From Coriolopsis trogii (lineage: Eukaryota; Basidiomycota; Agaricomycetes; Polyporales; Polyporaceae), in contig JAHYIO010000037.1 of NCBI GenBank assembly GCA_020543525.1, positions 1,612,001 through 1,676,000 on the forward strand: a stretch of 64,000 bases of DNA, in the 5' to 3' direction. The position numbers and the translations under genes were made by a program. Below are positions 57,670 through 64,000 of the stretch, piece after piece; within the stretch, counting starts at the first letter, position 1; every line of letters begins with the position of its first letter. Under the pieces are notes generated by a model that saw only the letters and a list, made by a program, of their open reading frames with translations, made no database searches and had not been told where the DNA came from.

Positions 57670-60122
57670 ATGGATATCGACAAGCTTTTCAAGGTTATCC
57701 GGCTTGCTCTACGACGCTTCTTCATCTCACATATCTCCATTTCAGGTGCCCAAACTACCGGCAGGTAGCAATAAGAGGCGCATGCCAGACAACCCCACTC
57801 CGGAGATGCTGAAGCGTATGAGACTTGACGAGGAAAGCGCGCCAGCTACCGACATTCCTCTCCCCAATGGCCCAACTGCTCGCGACAAGGGAAAACATCG
57901 CGCCACGGTGGAGGATGAGGAGGAAGACGAGCGGGATGAGGCTATGGACTTCGCTCCTGGAGGGGATGCCGACTACTTTGCGGAGGAGGACGATGAGGGG
58001 CGCTTCTTTGGAGGCGGTCTGACCAGGGAGCAGAAGGACATCTTGAACATATTTGACAGCGCAGGAGGAGAAGGTGTCCGAGAAGACGTGAGTGTCCGCG
58101 CCGCGTCCGTAGCTTTGCGCTCATTTACTGAGGGTAGAAGCTGATTAGATGGAAGAGATGACCATCATTGGAGTGAGGAGACTATTGACGCGTTTTGAGC
58201 GAGCCTTGAACAAGAACCAAGACCAGCGGTCAAAGTATCCAGACGACCCTACAAAGTGCGTCATGGTGCATGCTCACATCTAGCCAATGTCTCATGTTGG
58301 TTCATCGTACACAGATTCATCGACTCGGAGGCGGACCTTGACCTCGCGCTGAAAGCCCTTCTGCCTCTTGCTCAGTCACCAGTTCTAGCGTACCCAGAGA
58401 TAGTGCGGACGGGAACTATCGAACGTCTGGTCGGTCTCCTCAGTCACGAGAACATGGACATCGTCATCGACGTAGTGGAGGTCATCAACGAGTTCACAGA
58501 TGATGACGAGGAGGCTGAGCCGGACGAGGAGGAGGAAGAAGGTAGCCGCGAGGAGACGTTGAAGCAATTACTTGAGAGTTTGGTGAGTGGCTTGCAATGT
58601 TCACTATGTTGTACTCGTTTAACGGAGCGTCTGGCAGATTGCCCACTCTGTTCTGGAATTGCTAGTTGACAATTTAAGTCGGTTCAATGAGGCGGAGGAG
58701 TCTGACAGACAGGGTATCTTTCATGTATTGGGTAAGACTGGCAGCTTTCATGGGTATGCGAGAATTGATCATGACGGATGCTAGGTATATTTGAAAACAT
58801 ACTGGGTTTCAACTCCGACTTGTCTACGCCCTTGGTCTCGAACACGAAAATTCTCTCATGGCTATTGCAGCGGATAGAGTCGCCAAAACATGACGAGAAC
58901 CGCGGATACGCCGCAGAGATTCTGTCCATCCTCCTCCAGAACAACAGGCCAAACCGTCTGGAACTGGGTAAGAAGGACGGCGTGGAGACTATCCTCAAGA
59001 TTCTTTCGGTAAGTGGCCTGCATCCCGTCTAGTAAGTCCTCTAACGCCTTGCATCATGAAGCGCTACCGCAAGAAAGACCCAGCAACCGCAGAGGAGACG
59101 GAGTTCATGGAGAACCTCTTCGATGTTCTCTGCTCCGCTCTAGCTGAACCGGAGATCAAGCAGCAATTCCTCGACAGCGAAGGTGTTGATCTCATGGTCC
59201 TCATGATGAAGTCCGTCCTACATCTTTCCTGCAATTCCGTAAATTAACCACATGTACAGGGACAAGATGCAGGCCCGTTCAAGAGCTATCAAGGTACTCG
59301 ATTATGCCATGTCAGGCGCCGCTGGTACTGCCGCATGCGAGACGTTCGTTGAGGCGTTGGGCCTCAAGACGCTGTTTGCCTCTTTCATGGGGGGCAAGGT
59401 ATGCTTCTCTCCTCAATACAAGCCGCCTGTTCACTCATTCACCATTCTTCAGGCGGGCAAAAAGCAGAAAGCGAATCTTGCTCACGCTGCCTCGGAAGAC
59501 ACCGCGCACACACTCGGCATCGTGTCGTCTCTACTGTCTAACCTTGCTTCAGACTCGCCCGCGAGGATACGGCTGTTGGCGAAGTTTGTCGAGAACAGCT
59601 ACGAGAAGCCGGAGAAGCTGCTCGAGATTCGCGACGCGGCACGCACACGACTGAATGCCGCCGAAAAGGAGATCGAGGATGAGAAGAAGGTACGTACTTT
59701 CAACTCTGACTGTGCTCGATAATTGACTGCATAGCTGAATACACACGCAGCAAATGGAGGAGGACGGAGAAGACCTCGAGGGCATGGAAGACGTGTGGTA
59801 TCTTCGACGACTCGACAACGGTCTCTTCACTCTGCAGACTGTCGACTACATCCTGGCATGGATAGTTATGGAAGATGACGGCGTAAGTTGTCTCCTCGGT
59901 ATAGTCTCACGGCAACGTCCTGATCCTGCCGGACGGTAGGTGCGAGCACACGTTCAAAAACTGCTCGATCGCAAAAACCAGTCGTTCAAAGACTTGGTCA
60001 ACACCCTGCAGATCTACCACGACAACGTGGACGAAGAGCCCAATGTGGACGGCAACGCCGACGGCGCTCTCTCACAACGCGAGATCCTGCGCAACCTCAT
60101 CGCCTTCCTTGAGGCATGCTAA
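57670..60122 (+). CDS. CTNNBL1: beta-catenin-like protein 1 (CTNNBL1), armadillo repeats
   Basis: Nuclear Prp19-complex-associated ARM-repeat protein. A tiny first exon (MDIDKLFK at 57670) is joined by an intron to VPKLPAGSNKRRMPDNPTPE. Next come an acidic region (DEEEDERDEAMDF) and REQKDILNIFDSAGG, then RFERALNKNQDQRSKYPDDP and KFIDSEADLDLALKALLPLA. The ARM core reads IVRTGTIERLVGLLSHENMD, IAHSVLELLVDNLSRFNEAE, ILSWLLQRIESPKHDENRGY and AAEILSILLQNNRPNRLELG. Later exons give MEDVWYLRRLDNGLFTLQTV and LRNLIAFLEAC (stop 60120-60122). About 560 aa with eleven or so introns. Family call is very secure. Confidence 0.93.
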
Positions 60123-60232
60123 TCGCGGCCCCATGCCCACGGTGCAAGACCCTATGTGGTACATTACATGTAGTGTAGAACTATCACGGAAAGCGAATGC
60201 CAGTCCGATAACCGACAACAGAAACGACTGAA

Positions 60233-62083
60233 CTACGCGACCGAGAGCGCGGCAGAGGCCAGGAGCATGTCCAGCGCGCCCTTTGCCTTGATCAGCTCTT
60301 TCTGGAACCGGAGCTCGGCCGCGACTTTCTTCCGTAGTCGGACAAAGAGCGCGTCGATGAGCGGGGACTGTCCTAGCACCGGGGTGTACATTTCTGCAGC
60401 GGGCTGCGTCAGGCTAGAGGAGCGAACCAATCAATCAATGAGAGCTCACCGATCACGATGCTGGCTACGTCGCAGACCATCTCGCCGAAGCGAGGATCGG
60501 TGACGTGCTTCAGCAGCAGTCGGAGGACGGGCTCTAGCAGTACATCGTCGCGACCGGCCAGGGCTGTCCGCAAGCCGTCTCGGTGGATCAGCTCTTGGAT
60601 GAGCGAAAAGGCTGTTGTTGGGGGCACGTTCTGCAAGAAACACGCCAGGTCAGCGACGGTGCGGAGAGATTCAAGGAACCATCCTTAGAACATACTTTGC
60701 GTAATACGGAGTCTAGGGCGGCGGAGTACTTGAAGCCCTTGAGGAGCTTGTCATAGTCCCGTAGGCGCTTCTTGCGTTTGCTCTCGACCTTGAGCTCGTC
60801 CACGTCCCCGATCGGTTTGGCTTTCTTTTTCTCCTTGACGCGTCCCTGGCCAAGCGTAGGAAGAGCGCCACCGAGGAAGGACTCGAAGGCACCGGAACGG
60901 AGGGAGGCGACGGAGAAGAGATCCTGTGCGGCAGGTTCGGAGGCCTTGGGCTGTCTCCGCCGTACCGAGAGGGTGCCGTCTGACATGCCTGCAGCGATGT
61001 GCGTCTCGTCGGGCTGCAAATCCGTCTGTTACAAGCCAGTCGGGCAAGCGCGCGGGTTACGAGAGAGCACGCACCGAGATAGCGAGACAGAGGATGGGCG
61101 CGGGATACCGCATCGTGTGCACGACGCGGTACGTGCTCACGTCGTACACCTTGACCATCTGGTCAAGGCTGCCGGTGAGCACGCGGCTCGCGTCCGAGTT
61201 GAACGCGAGCGAGGTGACCGTCTTCTGGTGGTTGGACATCGCGCGCGTACACCGGCCGCCGGCGACGAGATCCCAGACGCGGAGGATGGGCCCAGCGGCG
61301 GAGAGGGCGACGGTGCCGGAGGGGAACATGAGGACTTGCTCGACGGGCGCGGTGTTGCGGGCTCCGGCTGTCCCTGATGCGTCGCCCATGACCATCTCGC
61401 ACTCTCCTGTCCGAGAGTCAAAGAGGCGCATCGTAGCATCGTAGGAGCCGGTGAGGATGAGGTGGGGATTGGAGGTGGAGACCTGACCGGAGCGGACGTA
61501 GTCTGTGTGGTCGAGGAAGGTGGTAACTGCAGCCTGGGATGGAACATCCCAGAGCTTTACGGTGGTGTCGTCCGAGCACGTTAGGACCTGAGTCTGGTCG
61601 AGAGCGGAGAACTTGGCGACATGCACGGGTTGTTTGTGGGAGTCGAGTGTACGGAGTATGGCTCGTGAATTGATATCAAATATCTACGACAGTAGTAAGT
61701 ATGACTGCATTGAAGTGAAAGCGAATGTGTTTCGTCTCCTCCTGTATATGATATAGGTAGATGCGCACCTGTACAAGACCTGTGTCATCTCCAGCTACGA
61801 CAAGCTTCCCATCTCCTCGTATGCACCCGCTTCGTGCAACGTCCTTGAAACGCGAAATCGTTTTCGTCACTTTCTGTGTCCGAGGCGCATATATCTGAAC
61901 GCGAGTCGCGGCGGTCACCGCGTACCTGTGAGGTTTCGCGGGGGAAAAGTGGACGGAGGTAACAGGAGCGTATTCCTTGATGAAGACTGGGTGTTTGTAC
62001 TGTCGCCAGTATCTTGACTCGGCATTATGTTTCGTGGAGGCTGGTCGCGCATGCTTGCGCACAACAACAGGCTGATAGTCCAT
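60233..62083 (-). CDS. UTP15: U3 snoRNA-associated protein 15 (Utp15), WD40
   Basis: t-UTP/UTP-A subunit of the small-subunit processome, coupling rDNA transcription to early 18S processing. From 62083: MDYQPVVVRKHARPASTKHN, then YWRQYKHPVFIKEYAPVTSV. WD repeats include HVAKFSALDQTQVLTCSDDT, TVKLWDVPSQAAVTTFLDHT, DYVRSGQVSTSNPHLILTGS, YDATMRLFDSRTGECEM and VLTGSLDQMVKVYDVSTYRV. The Utp15 C-terminal domain has KRKKRLRDYDKLLKGFKYSA, ALDSVLRKNVPPTTAFSLIQ and ELIHRDGLRTALAGRDD. It ends LDMLLASAALSVA (stop 60233-60235). At least five introns. About 530 aa, close to the usual size. Confidence 0.93.
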
Positions 62084-62389
62084 GGCAGAGAGAGGGAGGA
62101 GGGAACGGCTGAGCCGGTGGCGGAAGGCTAGACGCTAAGCGCGCCGTGCTCAGAAAAAGTTCGAAAAAGGCAAGTGAGATCGGAGGGAGGGGCTGGCACG
62201 TGACTGGACGATAAGAGATCGATTGATGCCCTTGCTCAGATTCTCCAGTCTCCATTTATTTTTTTGAAGTGAAAAGTGTACATTAGACCGACCCGGGGCT
62301 CTCACCTCTTCTCCACCTTCAGGTTTCTTTCCTCCTCCTTACCACACGCTCTCTCGTCCCCATCCTCTCCTCCGCCCCCAAAAGCCGCC
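62084..62389. promoter_or_regulatory. divergent promoter region, UTP15 and TCTP genes
   Basis: 306 bp between divergent starts. There is a T-rich element (tttatttttttg) near 62256 and a CT-rich leader right before the TCTP ATG, consistent with strong expression. Inferred from composition. Confidence 0.45.
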
Positions 62390-63146
62390 ATGTTGCTCTA
62401 CTCCGACGTTATCTCTGGCGATGAGATGTTCTCTGACGCCTTCCCCATGTACGCCTACTTAAACAGTGCAGAAGACGCATCCGCTCACACCGTTCCCATT
62501 CCACAGCAAGGAGGTCGACGACATCGTCTACGAGGTGGACTGCCAGCTGATCACCGTCAAGCCCGGCGCGGACGTCGATATCGGCAAGTATTAACCCTCT
62601 CTGATCTACCCGAGAACGCGAGCGTACTAACCGTCCCGTACGCAGGCGCCAACCCTTCTGCCGAGGAGGCTGATGAGGCTCTCGAGGAGGGCGCGACCCA
62701 GGTCAACAATGTCGTCTACTCCTTCCGTCTCCAGTCGACCCAGTTCGACAAGAAGTCCTTCCTGACCTACCTCAAGGTGCGTGTCCCGTCAGGTCTGCAA
62801 CCGTTCTAGGGAAGCCGTGGCCTCATTCGTGCGTGCAATCCCTCAGAGCTACATGAAGGCCGTCAAGGCCCACCTCCAGGAGACGAAGCCCGATCGCGTC
62901 GATGCGTTCGAGAAGGGCGCGCAGGCGTTCGCGAAGAAGCTCGTGGCCAACTTCAAGGACTACGAGTTCTACACCGGCGAGAACATGAACCCCGACGGTA
63001 TGGTCGCTCTCCTCAACTACCGCGAGGACGGTATCACCCGTACGTGTTCTTTTCCCACTTTACACATGCGCATGCACTCACCGAGGCCGTCTCGTCCAGC
63101 CTACTTCACCTTCTGGAAGGATGGTCTCAAGGAGATCAAGCTCTAG
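62390..63146 (+). CDS. TMA19: translationally controlled tumour protein homolog (TCTP)
   Basis: Small, abundant ribosome- and microtubule-associated protein. Exons: MLLYSDVISGDEMFSDAFP to a GT-AG intron, then IKEVDDIVYEVDCQLITVKP and GADVDIG, then ANPSAEEADEALEEGATQVN and NVVYSFRLQSTQFDKKSFLT. Then SYMKAVKAHLQETKPDRVDA and YEFYTGENMNPDGMVALLNY. The last exon gives PYFTFWKDGLKEIKL (stop 63144-63146). The NPSAEEADE and NVVY signatures of TCTP are both present. About 167 aa, family-typical. Yeast homolog is Tma19. Confidence 0.95.
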
Positions 63147-63431
63147 ATCGTCCTCCTTCGCTCTCGTCTACTTGCTCTCCTTGGATCCCCCCACTTTTTA
63201 TCATGTGTATCAGGCGGTGTATCAGTCGGCAGTTTGGTAGAACAGAAGTCCACACCCTTTGTATCCTTCGAAAACACCCAATGCATGGCATGTTTTCTTG
63301 TACCAGAAAGACCGAAACCATCATGCACACGCCTCGATGAATATGATGGTGTTTATTTTCAGACGGGCGAAGCCACAACTAGTGCAATAATATAGGCGTA
63401 GAGAGCATGTAATCCAGTCGTGACCGAACAA

Positions 63432-64000
63432 TCAGAGCTCCTCATGGCGGTGAGTAGCCTCGTCGTCCAAAACAACCTGGTCGTTCTCCTGGTGCGCGGG
63501 CGTGGAGTTGCCAAACGGCACCTCGGGGTTAAGCGGGTTCTTGGCGTGCTCCTCAGCGAACGCGATGAGGCTCTCGAGGGAACGGTCGCCGTCGTAGTCG
63601 ATGAAGTCGTGGGTACCCGCAGGCTTGAACTTCAGCGTAGGGAAGCCGGAGATGCGGAAGGGAACAGATGGGGGAAGGTCGTTCTCCGTCGCCTCCATCT
63701 TGGCACTATATGCAACTGGTCAACAACAAGCAAAAAAGTAGGCAAAGGTGCGAAAAATCGTACATTGTGATGCGATCCTTGACGTTAGCAAAGTGCTCGC
63801 CGAGGGAGTCCCAGGTCGGCTTAAGGCGCTTGCAGTGACCGCACCTATAACCCCGTGATGAGCGAGCTGGAAGCGGAAGGGATACTGTTCGCACATACCA
63901 GGTGGCGTAGAACTCGACAAACACATCACGCTCCTCGTCGAGGACGATCTCGTTGAATTGCTTGCCGACGACGTTGATAACAGGCTCGTCCTGAGTCTCG
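63432..64000 (-). CDS. PDI1: protein disulfide isomerase, C-terminal part (partial)
   Basis: ER oxidoreductase forming and rearranging disulfides. The window holds only the 3' end; the start lies beyond 64000. It reads ETQDEPVINVVGKQFNEIVL and DEERDVFVEFYATW. An intron follows, then CGHCKRLKPTWDSLGEHFAN, so the a'-domain active site CGHC is split right after the Trp. Then KMEATENDLPPSVPFRISGF and PTLKFKPAGTHDFIDYDGDR (cis-Pro). The C terminus ends EATHRHEEL (stop 63432-63434), a HEEL-type ER-retrieval signal. Three exons visible. Highly confident family call. Confidence 0.93.

Overview
This window is nuclear DNA from a filamentous basidiomycete, most likely an agaricomycete close to the Polyporales. 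The signs are gene-dense DNA on both strands, many short (about 45-65 bp) GT-AG introns, and families typical of that group: expanded F-box genes, Zn2Cys6 regulators, a MYND protein and an Opy2-type membrane anchor. I saw no tRNA, rRNA, transposon or CRISPR array.

The left end (1-11.6 kb) is accessory in character. After a poorly supported ORF and a peroxisomal PMP47-type carrier there is an F-box/LRR-like gene (2631-4809) and then a head-to-tail array of small two-exon F-box-type paralogs on the minus strand. Copies B, D and E are intact. Copies A and C and an exon-2 remnant are decayed. A displaced piece of the last exon of the neighbouring E2 (UBC) gene lies inside the array, which marks how part of it was duplicated.

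From 11.6 to 24 kb come a large UBC-fold enzyme with an N-terminal UBA-like segment and Cys-rich regions, a short Zn2Cys6 protein, an Air1/2-type zinc-knuckle protein (TRAMP), a Caf16-type ABC ATPase and an Opy2-like plasma membrane protein. The 24-29 kb stretch is again accessory: a decayed F-box gene, a MYND zinc-finger gene and a second fragment of the same F-box gene.

From 29 to 64 kb the window is mostly conserved housekeeping: MTP18/MTFP1, an FHA-forkhead (Fhl1-like) factor, a small unknown protein, a BTB protein, an Rpr2/Snm1-type RNase P/MRP subunit, an Ssd1/Dis3L2-type RNB protein, mitochondrial NAD-isocitrate dehydrogenase, Vps24, a GPI-anchored Ser/Thr-rich protein, an AP-endonuclease-like enzyme, a Zn2Cys6 fungal-specific factor, Med17, ribosomal protein L5, RBM42, CTNNBL1, Utp15, TCTP and the 3' part of a protein disulfide isomerase. 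RNA metabolism is strongly represented (Air, Caf16, Rpr2/Snm1, Ssd1, RBM42, CTNNBL1, Utp15). Many pairs are divergent, with 140-400 bp between start codons. Exon coordinates were derived by hand from splice signals and frame; gene spans run from start to stop codon and include introns.
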